A stretch of DNA of 64,000 nucleotides, taken from assembly GCA_026075535.2 (NCBI GenBank), contig AP026543.1, forward strand, positions 1,116,001-1,180,000, in the 5' to 3' direction. The notes below the pieces were generated by a model. The model had not been told where the DNA came from and did no database searches. It worked only from the letters and a program-made list of their open reading frames with translations. Shown here piece after piece: positions 1 to 12,043 of the stretch; position 1 is the first letter of the stretch; every line of letters starts with the position of its first letter. Position numbers and translations under genes: made by a program. The stretch comes from Tricholoma matsutake (Eukaryota > Basidiomycota > Agaricomycetes > Agaricales > Tricholomataceae).

Positions 1-111
1 CACGTGATTCAGAACGGTTATACTCCTCCTCGATTTCCTTTTCTGATTTGCGCTGGGTTTCCTTGGATACTAATACATTGTAACAATTCTGGGTCACCAA
101 TGGGGAAACCT

Positions 112-1209
112 TCACTGGGACTCTTCCACAAAATTCTTCTGCTTGCCTTCCTCCAGCTTCACTTCCTCAATTGTAGCTTCCCTAATCTTTCTTTTCTGCC
201 TACAATTCCTAGAAAGGTGTCCTAACTGCCCACAGTTAAAACATTTAAGTGGGGCTTGTCTCCCTGCTTGATCAACCTCCATTGCCTCTGCTGGTGCTGC
301 TGACTCCGTAACTATAGGTGTCACTGCCATGACCAGTGGCTGTGCCCTTGGAGCTTGCACCTGAGGCACCTTTCCTTTCTCGGACTTTCCTCCAGATGAC
401 TTTCCAAATTTACTACTTCCATACATCAACTTTGACTCCGCCTGTTCCTGCCGATATTGCCGGTCAAGGCGCATTGCCCAATTATACCACTCATCCAACT
501 TCTCTGGCATAGAAGGTAGTCAGTAGATAGATTTGAACAAAGAGGGATTTAATCCTGCTTTCAAAAACTCTACCAACGTGGCTTCTCCCATGTCCATTTG
601 TGAAGCTTCTGCTTTGAACTGCAAAATAAATTCATCCGCCATTAAGGAACCTTGGTGCATGGTCTTTAATTTAGCATTGGCTGTTGCCTTTGGATTAGGG
701 TCTCCAAACTGTGCCTCCAATCTCTCCAGAAATTCCTTGAAGGTTGCAAATGGTTTATTTCCTGTGGCAATTTGATTAATAGCCTCGTTTCTCCAAAACT
801 GTGCTTTCCCCCCCTGAATGTATGAGAGAGCAAACATAATCCTAGACTTGGCTGTACGAAACTCTGGCTTCCTCCCATGGATGTACAATACTATAGAGCT
901 GATGAAGGATTTTGTATTCTCCATGGTACCGTCAAAGATTTGCGGGGGTGCATACTTAGGTAAGTGCGCTTTTCCATTTCCAGATTTCTCTGCCATCTCA
1001 TCGTCCTGTGATATCCACTCCACCATCTCCTCCATCTCATCATCTCTTTCTCCTATTGTCTCTGGCTGTACTTCCGCTTGTCTGGGCTGTGATGCTGCCA
1101 ATACTGACACTAATTGCGACATTTGCACTGTGAGCGCATCAATTTTTGCCTCTAGTGCTGATATGGGAACAGGATTAGGACTGGGATTAGAAGTTGAAGG
1201 TTTGGACAT
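112..1209 (-). pseudogene. gag of Ty3 element A' with one in-frame stop
   Basis: Gag coats the retroelement RNA inside virus-like particles. The reading frame from the ATG at 1209 encodes a capsid-type region (motif FKEFLERLEAQFGDPNPK, about residues 155-172), is interrupted by one TGA at 522-520, and continues in the same frame to 112. A CCHC zinc knuckle (CFNCGQLGHLSRNC) lies near 240-200. The TGA sits where CGA (Arg) would keep the frame open, so one C-to-T change accounts for the break. Past 112 a frame shifted by one base stays open to the window edge, which suggests that pol starts there. The call rests on the knuckle and on the position downstream of an LTR. Confidence 0.85.
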
Positions 1210-1707
1210 AATTGTAGAATCTGTGATGAATCACTTCTTTGACAAATTCAAAATTTTTTCTTCGAGACCTCTCCAAACGTTTACGGGTCACGTGATGGTT
1301 CATCAATCGCTCGTCAATTGTTCGTCAATTGTTCATTGTTTGTCAGGTGCCTATTTTGACACTTCGGATCAATAACCCTTCCAACAGTGCCTGATCTCGG
1401 AGATAACACTGAATTCAGCTTGTAACTAAAATAGTCATCCAAATAGAGTGATGTAAATTGTAACTAAACCAGATCCGATCAGTTGTCTGGTTGCAGCTGT
1501 CCTAATGATGAGCACTGCCTCTCAATCAGTGGCAGTCGCAATGTAAGGCGAGGCCTGGCATCGGCTTATGAAAGAAAAGGTAGATTACATATATACAAGT
1601 ACTTCCGGCTCATGCTGAAAGGGTGAGTAATCAGATGTGGTGCAGTGAAACAATGACGTATGCACAAGTAAGAGAAGGTGCACAGATATGGGAAGTTGTG
1701 TTCTTCT
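1210..1707 (-). other. Untranslated leader of element A'
   Basis: This stretch lies between the inner LTR edge (1708) and the gag start. No open frame with recognisable content was seen. The primer binding site should be directly next to 1707 on the minus strand. I could not match those bases to a particular tRNA. Confidence 0.6.
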
Positions 1708-2107
1708 GTTAGGGCAACACCCAGTATCTGCTAGCTAAGACTGTGCAGGTTCTCTCTACAAGAAGGGGATGGGATCTGCACTCGTGATGGGGGAACTGAT
1801 GGTTTTGATGTGAGGGGTTATTAATAGGTGAGTTTGTTGAGATAGGCCTTTCACACCAAAAGTGTAGGTGGAATACCTAAGAGAACACAACTGGGGTCCC
1901 CTAGGCATCTATTTAGGGTTTATATACTATGTTACATATATTGTACATTGTTGTTCCCAACACATTCGCACATGCGTGTACATATTGATGCATGCAAAAT
2001 AAAATTCTCATGCTATCAAAGTGTAGCATAATTTGGCATCATGTAGTGTAATTCGACATAATAAAATAAAATGAAATGTTATTAGGTAATGGTGTGGTTT
2101 CCTAACA
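1708..2107 (-). repeat. LTR of element A' (400 bp)
   Basis: Read on the minus strand the LTR starts TGTTAGG and ends CCCTAACA. It aligns along its whole length with the LTR at 13290-13689, including the shared block GACCCCAGTTGTGTTCTC and the end near GGTGTTGCCCTAACA. Both copies are exactly 400 bp. Confidence 0.93.
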
Positions 2108-5005
2108 ATCAGGAGCATCAGGAGCAAGCCATATTTGAAGTGTGTGATCTTGGGAAAACCAATCTAATAATAGGATGTCCTTGGTTACGGAAGCATAATC
2201 CCGAAATTGATTGGAAAACTGGGAAAGTACAAATGACTTGTTGTCCTAAGGAATGTAATGTGTATGGGAGGAAGATGAAGAAAGAGAAAAAGAAAAAGAG
2301 AGAGGAGGAATGTCCAAGGAAGTATGCAGTTACGATGGAGGAAGTAGAGGATGAGGAAATGCTAAATAGGGAAGCTCCAATCATGATCGAGAAGGAAGAG
2401 CAGAGGCAAACCTTTCAAGCAATTCGTGGAGGACAGTCATGGGACAAGAATGTTGTGAATGTGGAGAAGTCAGTGGAGGAGTTGTTGCCAAAAGTGTATC
2501 ATGAATATCTGTCAGTGTTCCAGAAGAAGGAGTCCGAGCAACTTCCAGTGTGGAAGCCATGGGATCATGCAATCGAGATGAAGCCAGAATTTGTGCCAAA
2601 GAAGTCAAAGGTGTATTTGTTATCTCCAATGGAGCAAGAAGAAGTGGATGCATTCCTAAATGAACAATTGTGCAAAGGCTATATACGACCTTCAAAATCA
2701 CCGCAGACATCACCAATATTTTTTGTGCCAAAGAAAGATAGGAGAAAGAGGATGTGTACAGATTATAGGTACCTGAATGAGTAGACAGTGAAGAATGCAT
2801 ACCCTTTGCCATTAATTTCAGAAATAATTGACAAAGTGGGAAAAGCCAAAGTCTTTACAAAATTGGATTTATGATGGGGATACAACAATGTACAAATAAA
2901 GAAAGGAGATGAGGGGAAGGCTGCATTTGCCATGCATCGAGGATCATTCAAGCCACTTGTCATGTTTTTTGGAATGACTAATAGTCCCCCGACCTTCCAA
3001 AATATGATGAATGACATTTTCAAGGATGTAACTGACAAGGGCATGGTAATAATATTTATTGACAACATTCTGATATTCACGGAGGATGAAGAAAATCATG
3101 AGGCAATAGTGCAGGAGGTATTGCAGAGGTTGGCAGAGAATGATCTATTTTTGAAACCAGAGAAGTGTGTGTTTGGGGCAAGCAAGATCGAGTTCCTAGG
3201 ATTATTGATCAGCCCTGATGGGATCAAAATGGATCCAATCAAGGTACAGGCAATCACAGATTGGCCTGCGCCTACCCACGTCAAGGAGGTGCAAGCTTTC
3301 TTGGGACTTCCAAATTATTATTGTCACTTTGTGCATAATTTTTCCAAAATTGCTGCACCCTTACATAACCTTACACGAAAGGGAGTAGTGTGGAGGTGGG
3401 GAGAGCAGCAGCAGACAGTGTTTGAGGAGTTGAAGAGAAAGTTTGTGGAGGGACCAATATTAGCCCCAGTAGATTTCACGTGTCCCTTACGAGTGGAATC
3501 AGATGCATCCAACTTTGCTACTGGAGCGGTATTATCAATGTTGTGCGAAGATGACAAATGGCATCCTTGTGCATATTTGTCCTGAGGGTTGAATGATGTA
3601 GAGAGAAACTATGATGTGCATGACAAAGAGATGTTGGGGATAATATGAGCATTGGAGGCATGGAGGCATTATTTGGAGGGATGCATGCATCAGATTGAGA
3701 TCTGGACGGATCATCAAAATCTGCAATACTTCATGTCAGCTAAAAAGCTTAACTGCAGGCAAGCGTGTTGGGCACTATTCCTATCACGTTTCAATTTTCA
3801 CTTGGTCCACAAAGCGGGAAGCTTAATGAGGAAGGCAGATGCATTATCCAGATGTATTGATCATAAAAGAGGGGTGGAGGAGGACAATAAAAATGTTACC
3901 TTACTCAAACCCAAATACTTTTGCATTTGTGCTATGCATCAAGGGCATCTACTAATAGATGTCTCTGAAGTGGAAATGTTGTCTAAAATTAGACAATGTT
4001 CAGATATGGACGATGAGGTAGTGGAAGCTGTGAAAGCTATGAAGGAAGACAAGAAGGGTAATATTAGAGGAGATGAATGGGTTGAGGAGCAAGGGTTGGT
4101 GTTATTCTGAGGAAAGGTGTATGTGCCAAAGGATCAGGATTTGTGAAGGGAGATTGTCTGGTTACATCATAATTTACTGACAGCTGGACACCCAGGGAGA
4201 TGGAAGATGTTGGAATTAGTGATGCGAAATTATTGGTGGCCCGGAATTTCTAAATATGTGTTGGGGTATGTGGATGGATGTGATACATGCATGAGGGGGA
4301 AGAAATTTCCAGAAAAGCCTGCAGGAAAATAAATGCCGAACCCGATACCTAAAGTGCCATGGCGAGATATATCTGTGGATTTTATCACTGGATTACCTGA
4401 AGCTCAAGGGTCTGATGCAATATTTGTAGTATGCAACCGCTTCACAAAGGAGGTCCATATTATTCCTACTACTACAGAAATCTCATCATTGGGCTTGGCG
4501 CACCTCTATCTAAATCAATTATGGCGATTACATGGGTTATCCGATACCATTATCTCCGATTGCGGACCACAGTTTGCTTCCATGTTTATGTGAGAACTGA
4601 ATAACATATTAAGAATTCAAACCAAATTATCTATGGCATATCACCCGCAGACTGATGGGCAAACAGAAGGAATGAATCAGGAGTTGGAGCAGTACCTACG
4701 TATGTTTGTCAACTACCAACAGACTGACTGGCCTGAATGGCTGGCAATTGCCGAATTTTCCCACAATAACAAATTCCATTTGGCTACGCATATGTCACCC
4801 TTTTTTGCAAATTATGGGTATCATCCTCGCATGGGAGTAGAACCCAGAAGGGAAGTCAAAGTACAGTCAGTAGAAGATTTTGTATCAAAGATGCAAAAGG
4901 TACAAGAGCAAGCAGAGGCAGCATTGAAGAAAGCACGTGATGACATGATGTGACACGTGGATTGTACTCGAGCGCATGCTCCAGAGTACAAAGTTGGTGA
5001 CTTGG
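2108..5005 (+). pseudogene. pol of element A (protease end, RT, RNase H, integrase)
   Basis: The polyprotein fragment copies and integrates the element. Protease C-terminal residues (IIGCPWLRKHNPEIDW) are followed by RT (FTKLDL near 2856; active-site box FIDN near 3056 where FIDD is normal), RNase H (VESDASNFATGAVLS), an HHCC zinc region and an integrase core ending near VGDLV at 5000. All of it lies in one frame with no frameshift, yet there are nine stops: TAG 2782, TGA 2872, 3583, 3646, 4108, 4144, 4591 and 4951, TAA 4330. Most TGA codons stand where this family usually has Arg. The RT box change GAC-GAC to GAC-AAC is also a CpG loss. The copy cannot make active enzyme. Confidence 0.92.
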
Positions 5006-5720
5006 TGTTAAGAACTGATCCTAGAGGCTGCTTCAGAATCCGACCGGACACTGTGGGTGATGATAGTGTGATAGCGGGAGATTGTCAGGCTGATGCAGAT
5101 TCTGCGGGAGGGGAAATGGAAAGGACTTGGCTTCAGCTTGTAAGAAGCTGCACCCTTCACCTCATCTGGTGTCCTAATTTCAAGTCGAGGGTTTAGAGAT
5201 AGGAGTGGGAAAGTGCAGGTAATTGTGGGGAGGAGTACAGAGGGACTTAGGTTAAGTTCAGATGAGACTAGAACTTCAGAGGGAGACTAGAGGTTGAGTT
5301 AAATGGAGTTCAGACTCTTAGAGGACAGAGGTTGGAGTAGAAGGAGGTTTAGATTGGCAGGGTAAAGTCGAGTCTATGTCAATATACAAACTGAGGAATA
5401 CAAGGCAAAACTAGCTAAACTTAAATACTAGAGTCCAGAATAAAAGCGGGACGGAAATGGGAACTGCGGCAGTGTCTCAACTGCATAGATAAATTACCTA
5501 GTGGAGGCCACACAGGAATCCATAGTTGAATTTGCAAAACTAGATGGCAGCCTTGGGAAGGCAGCCATGGGCGCTGTACAAGGTGGCCTGGTGCACAGCA
5601 GTGTGGGCAGTGCAAGGTGGCTGGGAGCAAAATCGGAAGTTGTAGACAAAAGTTGGGTTTGAGGTGTGGAAAAGGATGGACGGATGTGGGTTCCAATCGG
5701 GTGAGGAATGGTTCTTGACA
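5006..5720 (-). repeat. 3' LTR of element B (715 bp)
   Basis: On the minus strand it begins TGTCAAGAACC and ends TTCTTAACA, and it has the same length as the LTR at 12044-12758. Just inside it, the plus-strand bases ATTTCCCCCTTAGTGCC (5723-5739) are the complement of the polypurine tract; the same bases occur next to the 3' LTR of element D. Confidence 0.95.
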
Positions 5721-5851
5721 GTATTTCCCCCTTAGTGCCAAGCCTATGAGGCACATGAGAGTTTGAGTCTGAATGAGGAAGTTGGTTGAAAATTCTGAAT
5801 GCGGCAATTGGTTGAAAAATTTTGTTGACTTTCTCCCATCACCTATACAAA

Positions 5852-6732
5852 ATGTCCCCCCCAGCAGGTTCTGCTCAACTCAAGTTGGCCGCAATGAAGG
5901 CTCAGTATGAACAGAGGGAGCGGGAGATGAAGGAGCAGATGGAATGGGAGGTGAGGGAACTGGAGGAGGCAGCAAGGGAGGAGGAGCATTGGGTGCAGGA
6001 GGCGCAGAAGGCAGCAGAGGAGGCTGCGAAGGCAGAGGAGGTGCGCCAGGCAGCGGTGTGGAGAAAGGAGGCATCGGCCACAAAACAAGCAGAGAAAAAG
6101 CGGGCGGCTGTGGCCACAGGTCTGGGGGATGAGGCCGAGGGGAGTAAGTCCCTGAAGAAGAAGAAAGTCGCCAAGATGAAAGTGCGAATGGAATCAGAGA
6201 AGTCGGAGGGTCCAGTGTGGGTGCAGGCCATGTTGCCCTGCAAAAGGTGCATAACCATTTTCCTTCTCAGTGTTCTCTTACTGACAAGTGGCCCAGATGC
6301 AAATATCAAAAGGTCTCATGTTTCAAGATGGGTGTGAAGAGATGCATGTGCAACAATTGCACATGCGTCAAACATAAGTGCGAGGAAGTGGTGTGGGAGG
6401 GGCAGGAGGCCCCTGTGGAAAAGTTGAGGTCCATAGCAGGAATGGCGGGTCTGGCAGAAAACAGCAGGGAGGTGGCAGAGCTGCTGCGGCAGCTGGTGAA
6501 GGCGGTGAGGAAAGGGTTTGGAGAGGTGGCGCCAGCAGTGAGGGAGTCAATGGAGGAGGTCCAGGATGCAATGGACCCAGAGTGGGAGGCAGATGAAAGC
6601 ACCGAGGGGGAGAGTGACAAGGACAAGGAGGAAGTGGAGCAAGCAGTACAAGAGTCCTGGTGGGAAAGGCACAGGATCTGCCAGTCTGGAGATGACTGGG
6701 CAGGTTTCCAAAGGTATCTGGAGAAAAGATGA
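5852..6732 (+). CDS. Antisense accessory gene of Ty3 element B: coiled-coil, Zn2Cys6-like protein (two exons)
   Basis: Exon 1 is 5852-6246, the intron 6247-6296 (GTGCAT donor, CTGAC branch near 6281, CAG acceptor), exon 2 is 6297-6732. The product is 276 aa. Residues about 12-100 are a highly charged Ala/Glu/Lys/Arg coiled coil. Residues 130-160 hold Cys 130, 133, 140, 150, 153, 160, that is C-x2-C-x6-C-x9-C-x2-C-x6-C, the spacing of fungal GAL4-type zinc clusters. Next comes VKHKCEEVVWEG, shared with the copy in element D. The gene lies on the strand opposite gag-pol, 131 bp inside the 3' LTR, and converges with pol. The frame continues past the TGA at 6730 into an acidic tail ending TAG at 6877-6879, so the TGA probably truncated a protein of about 325 aa. 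DNA or RNA binding is inferred only; no function is known to me. Confidence 0.78.
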
Positions 6733-6978
6733 GTGGATGACGAGGAGGGGAGAGAGAGTGGAGAGGAGGACGAGGTTGGAGAAAAAGGTGAGGGTGGGGA
6801 AGAGGACAAGGGTGGGGAAGAGGATGAAGGTGGGGAAGCAGACAAAGAGGGTGAGGGAGAAGCAGAGGTGTTAGAGTAGGGATCTGGTTGGATCCAAGAA
6901 AAAGAATTTTTTATCTTGTTTTTCTCTTAATGAAAATGTTTCCAAGTTCTGATTGAGCAAATGAGTAATAGAGTAGAC

Positions 6979-9900
6979 TTAAGCAGGTAATGGACTGGGT
7001 TTCTGTGGGTAGCGGGTGTGAAAATCTGTAAGGAGTTCTTGGGAATGGTCGAGTTCTGTAGCGGGTAGCCAGGAGGTTTCCTCATCAGTTCCCTGGTAGC
7101 CTTCCCATTGGACGAGGTAGAGAATCTTGCACCAACATCGATTATCAACCTTGGAGTCAAGGACTTTGGCTATCTCATATTTGAGCTCATCATCGATAGT
7201 GATGGGAGGAGGTGGAGGTTGTGTCTGATTTGGAATGGTGTTCAGAGAGTGTTTCTCTAGTTGAGAGACATGGAAGACAGGGTGGATGGCTCGCATGTGG
7301 TCCAGAAGCCACAGGGTGACTGAGTGAGTGCCCGGGCAGGCAATGATTTTGAAGGGGCCATGGTGCTTTTTGGAAAGTTTCTTGGAAGGATGGGTGGTGC
7401 GGATATTTTCTGCAGTGACATATGCAAAATCACCAATGTTGAAGTCAGGTGTGGGTGCCTGATGTTTGTCCACAGGACCTTGATAACGCTCTTGAGCGGC
7501 TGCAAGCTGTTTCTGAAGCTCCTGATGAAGGTTGTCTAAGTCAACGACAAACTTGCAGGTGTGCTGTGAAGCTAAGTCGTGTTCTGAAAAGATGGAAATG
7601 TTCAGGTGATAGCCTTTATTGGCAAAGAAAGGGGATATGCCTGTAGAGGCAGAAGGAGCATTGTTGTAGGCAAATTCACCCAAGGGCAAGAGGTGAGACC
7701 AGTCATCCTGCTGATAGTTGCAGAAAATTTGGAGGTATTGCTCCAAGGTCTGGTTGAGCTGTTCTGTCTGGCCGTCTCCTTCGGGTGATAGCTGGAAGTG
7801 AAGTGGATCCACATGTCGAGCACTTTTCTGAGGGAGCAGAAGAAGTGAGAGACAAACTCAGATCCCCGGTCGCAAGTGACATGTGATGGAACACCATGCT
7901 TGGAGAAGACGTGGAGGACAAACAAGTTGGCTAGTTCTTGGGCTGTGATTTTGTTGACAGTTGGGATGAAGATGCCTTGTTTGGTGAGGTGGTCAACGAT
8001 GACCAGGATAGCGGTGTGACCATTAGAGTCGGGTAGTTGCTCAATGAAATCCATGGAGATGGAGTTCCAAGGTCGTTCCGGAACTGGAAGTTGCTTTAGA
8101 AACCCATAGGGCTTGTGTCGAGGTGATTTGGATCTTTTGCAAGTGGTACAGGATTTGCAGAATTCCTGCACAAAGGTGCAGAGGTTTGGCCAGACATATT
8201 CCTGGTGGACAAGCTGCTGGGTTTTATTTTGTCTGAAGTGGCCAGAGAGGATGTGATTGTGTTTGTACTGAAGGACCTTGAGGTGAAGATCTGTGACATC
8301 CAGAACATAAATCCGGTCAAAGTGGCGGAGGAGACCTGCCTCGTCTATGGTCCAGTTGGGGTTGACAGGTGTTGGAAGATGTGTGGATGATAAGGGGTCA
8401 AGGGGTAGGGAGGTGCAGATGTCGCTGTGAAGTTTCTCAACATCCATGATTACTGCTTGTTGAAGGACGGGTGTGGTGAAATAGGTGGCGCAGAGGGAAG
8501 AGGTGAGCTGTTCCTGTGTGAATACAGGTCGGAAGTTGGTTGGGTTTACCGAGGTGAAGTTGCTACTTCCCCCTTTGCAGTAGATGTCCCAACATCTAGT
8601 GAGCGCATCTGGCTTGGCCCCTAATTTTCCAGGGCGGAAACGGATGACGAGATTGAACTGGGAAAGGTACTCAGACCAATGGGCCTGGCGGCGGGTGAGC
8701 AACTTGGTAGTGCTGAAGTACTCCAGATTTTTGTGGTCGGTGACCACATCAACTGGGTTTGTGGAGCCCTCGAAATACTGCCGCCAGTGTTTGAAGGCTT
8801 TGAAAATGGCCAAGAGTTCCTTATCATGGGTGTCGTAATTTAGTTCAGCAGGATTGAAAGAGCAGGAATGAAAAGTGACTGGATGGATTTCTCCATCCAC
8901 AGTGTAAACCGAAAGGATAGCAGCTAGGGCATAGTCAGAAGCGTCAGTTTCAAGTACCATCTGTGAGTCAGGTACCCATTGAGTTAAGACGGGTGCATGA
9001 GTGAATTCTTGTTTGAGCCTTTCAAAGGTGTCACGGCACTTCTTGTTGAAGTCCCAAGGTGTGGATTTCCACATCAAGCAGGTGAGTGGGATGACAATGT
9101 CTGAATAGCTGTTAATGAAGCGGCGGTAAAAGTTGCAAAAGCCTAAGAAGGATTGTATATCCTTAACTTTCCTAGGCTCGGGCCAGTCAAGCACGGTTTT
9201 GACTTTATCCTTGGACATCCACAGTCCATCTGGTGAAAGGATGAAACCTAAATATTTGATGGTGTCTTTGTGGAACTCACATTTCTGTGGAGAGGGGTAA
9301 AGTCCATTTTTCCGGAGGCGGAGGACTTCTTTGATGTGAGCCTCATGCTGGGACTTGTCGTTGGAATAGATTAGGATGTCGTCGAGGTATACAATGACAC
9401 AGACATCCAGCATGTCACTGAAGATGTTGTTCATAAACTGCTGGAAAGCTGCAGGTGCATTAGTGAGTCCAAAGGGAACCACCAACCACTCAAAGGATCC
9501 GTAGTGGGTGCGGAAAGTAGTTTTCCATTTGTCACCGTCTGCTATGCGGACTAAGGTGGTAAGCATGCCGCAAGTCTATCTTGGTGAACAAGCGGGCTTT
9601 TTGGGGAGAGTTGAGGAGGTCAGAAATGAGAGGAAGGGGATAGTGGTCTTTCTTTGTAAGACGATTGAGTCCTCGGTAGTCGACACAAAGTCAGAGACTA
9701 CTGTCATTCTTCTTGACAAAGAGAATTGGAGCACCATGTGGAGACTTGGATGGATGAATGAAACCTGAGTGGACATTTTTGTCAATAAAGACTTGTAAGG
9801 CTTCTAATTCAGAGGGGGAGAGAGAATACATGCAGCCCGGAGGCGGAGGTATATTGTCTTCTGTCTCTATCTTGAAGTCATAAGACCGATGTGGAGGAAG

Positions 9901-10594
9901 GGTATCCGCTTTAGTCTTATTAAAGACATCAGCAAATTCATGATACTCAGGCGGAATATTGGAAAGGTCAGATGGGATAGCGGATTGGGCAGAGCAGGCG
10001 GATAACCCTTCTGGAGCAAAGGTCATCTGAAAAGCTACTGCCCCAGGAAGTTTGCTAGCATGCGCATAAGCGGCAGCGTTGATGAAAGAGATGTCAGGAG
10101 GTGTACTTAGGAGGAATGGGGGGTTCGGAAAATGTGGAGGAGTCAAGGATTTCTACTGGAAGGTTGGGGGACAAAGGTGACATCAGGGGTGCTGGACCTC
10201 TATGATCTGCAGAGCAGAAAGCGAGTTGGCTTGAAGACCAGTCAATCAACAGATTGTATTGCTTCAGCCAGTTATGACTGAGTATGGCGGAACAGGATGA
10301 GGTTACATAAAATGACAAATTGAATACTTCACTGGCAGGAAAGGTGACTGGGAGTTTAACAACCTGAGTTATGGTGGAGTTGCAAGATCCATCAAAGAGT
10401 CGTAAACCGATTGGATTAATGGATTCCGTGCTGAGTTGGTTATTCAACACGAAAGAGGAGTCAAGGAAGCAGTGGGAGGAGCCAGAGTTGATAAGGGTTT
10501 GGAAAGGAGTGGAAGAGTCAGGAAAGGTTAAGAGAATGGTTAGGGAGTCAGGGTTGGAAAGAGCGGACACGTTGAGATGAACGTAGGCAGCCAA
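6979..10594 (-). pseudogene. pol of element B (protease, RT, RNase H, integrase, chromodomain)
   Basis: Reading leftward from 10594: a retropepsin-like segment with active-site box LINSGSSH (normal LIDSG; Asp to Asn, GAC to AAC), RT linker, RT with an intact YLDDILIYS box near 9390, RNase H (LETDASDYALAAILS near 8950), HHCC zinc region, and an integrase core with intact CDRGSEF near 7870. A frameshift follows near 7800-7780, and a chromodomain (YEIAKVLDSK to SWLPATELDH) lies at 7185-7040. A stop near 9690 and another frameshift near 9570 also break the frame. The long open stretch 9566-7602 shows that decay is moderate. Compared with D, B keeps more catalytic residues. Confidence 0.92.
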
Positions 10595-10650
10595 GTGGGT
10601 AAGGTCAATGCAACCCCCAGCCCCAATGGCTGTATCCTGAGGGTTGTGGA

Positions 10651-12003
10651 CTATTTTTTTGAGTCTGTAGTCTCAGGAACAACAGTGGATGCATGGGCTT
10701 TTGCAGCTTTGGATTTCAGGCAGTTTCCTGCTACATGTCCTTCTTCACCGCAGTAGAGGCAGAGTCTTTCCCTCATGCGGCATTCTTGTTCCTCCCCAGT
10801 AAGCTTGCCATTCTTCCCCAGTTTATCGGAGATGGACAACTTGGGCTTGTCCCGGGGAGTGTTCTTTGTCATGGAAGACTGCTGGTTTGATGGTGGGGAA
10901 GGACCTTTGGAAGAGTCCTTCTGACTAGAGTTAGTGATGTTATTGGAATTCTTTGTTTCAAAACAGGATTCATCTTCTTGCATCCAGTAGATGTAGTCGC
11001 TGTCCTGTGCTTTCAAGTGCAGCTCTGCAAGAGTGTTGGGTTTACCACCCTGGAGAACTTCTATGTGAAGCTGGAGCAGAAGACCGCAGAAATAGCGGTC
11101 ACAAAGGGCTGCTTCATTCCAGTTGACCCTAGAAGCTAATTCCCAGAAGTCAACATTATATCTCATGATACGACCACCTTTCTTCATTGCTAAATCAGAG
11201 AGAGCTTTTTCTGCATCTCTGACTGGGTCGTGCGGGCCAAAGTTACTTTCCAGCTTGGTGAGGAAAGCCTCATAGTCCCACATCCAGTGTGCGGAATCTG
11301 TTGGGTCATTAAGACCAGGCTCAAACCAACTGAGAGCTGATCCTTTAAGATAAGAAAGGATGAATATGATCTTTTTCTCATCAGAGGAAAATATGTGCGG
11401 GCAGTCGCGGAAATGAAGATTACATGAGACTAGAAAGTCTCTAAGTTTCTTTGGGTTGGAGCCATCAAAAGTGTTGGGGTCACAAACTTTGATTTTCTTG
11501 GTCTTGGGTGCATTGTTTTATTGGAGGGTGTGGATACTCTCCAAGAGGTTGTAAAGAACATCTATGAACCTATCCCCTGGATCAGGGTTTCCCCCTGTGG
11601 GAGGTTGATCATCAGGATCATTGGGATTGGGGTCACCCCCAGGACTGTCCAGACTGCTAGGGTCATCGGGTCCACTGGGAGGTCCATCCTCTAGACCACA
11701 ATCTTCCAACCCATAGGGTTCAGGCTGGTTGATGCCCCCTACATACTCAAGGGGAGTTCTTGATCAAAAATCTTCCGGGTTAGCGGAAGGGTGTGGGGCA
11801 TAGGTGGACATGAGATTGGCACTGATTGAAGGGGCCCCTGAGCTGATTTGTCGGAATATGTTTGAGGGTCTGGAAGACACTCCAAAAGTAGTGGTGGGAT
11901 GAGGGTCAGAAAGGGTGGATCCCTGGATTGCAGAGATCCCTGGAATAGTACCGGTGTGTTGGGAATTTCTTGTTGTGCACTGGCGGGTCTTGGTAGGGGT
12001 CAT
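10651..12003 (-). pseudogene. gag of element B with two in-frame stops
   Basis: One reading frame runs from the ATG at 12003 to the stop at 10651 (about 450 codons) with only two internal stops (11766-11764 TGA, 11520-11518 TAA). It contains a Pro/Asp/Gly-rich N-terminal linker, a retrotransposon capsid region (LKGSALSWFEPGLNDPT, about 11350-11300) and a CCHC knuckle (CLYCGEEGHVAGNC, near 10760-10720). It aligns closely with the gag of element D (55314-53887). Where D has a TGA at 55161-55159, B still has CGA (11853-11851, in NIFRQISSG), direct evidence for a CGA-to-TGA change in D. Confidence 0.9.
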
Positions 12004-12043
12004 AGAGAGGAAATGGATGAGTGAAGTGTGAGTTCATATATAC

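Larger units (their letters stand above)
1..2107 (-). mobile_element. Ty3/gypsy element A' (partial, 5' LTR and gag, runs off the window)
   Basis: On the minus strand the order is LTR (2107 to 1708), leader (1707 to 1210), gag (1209 to 112) and then the window edge. The LTR matches in length (400 bp) and sequence family the plus-strand LTR at 13290-13689, so A' belongs to the same family as element A. Its outer LTR end abuts the protease part of A's pol at 2108. The simplest reading is that A' inserted in reverse orientation into A, with the rest of A' and the 5' half of A lying left of the window. The expected TSD would be the five bases at 2108-2112 (ATCAG), whose partner is outside the window. 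Confidence 0.8.

Noticed and set aside
6306..6845. Minus-strand Ser/Pro-rich open frame of 179 codons
   Set aside because: It is the shadow of the Glu/Ala-rich exon 2 of the antisense gene; its composition is what GAG/GAA repeats give on the other strand.
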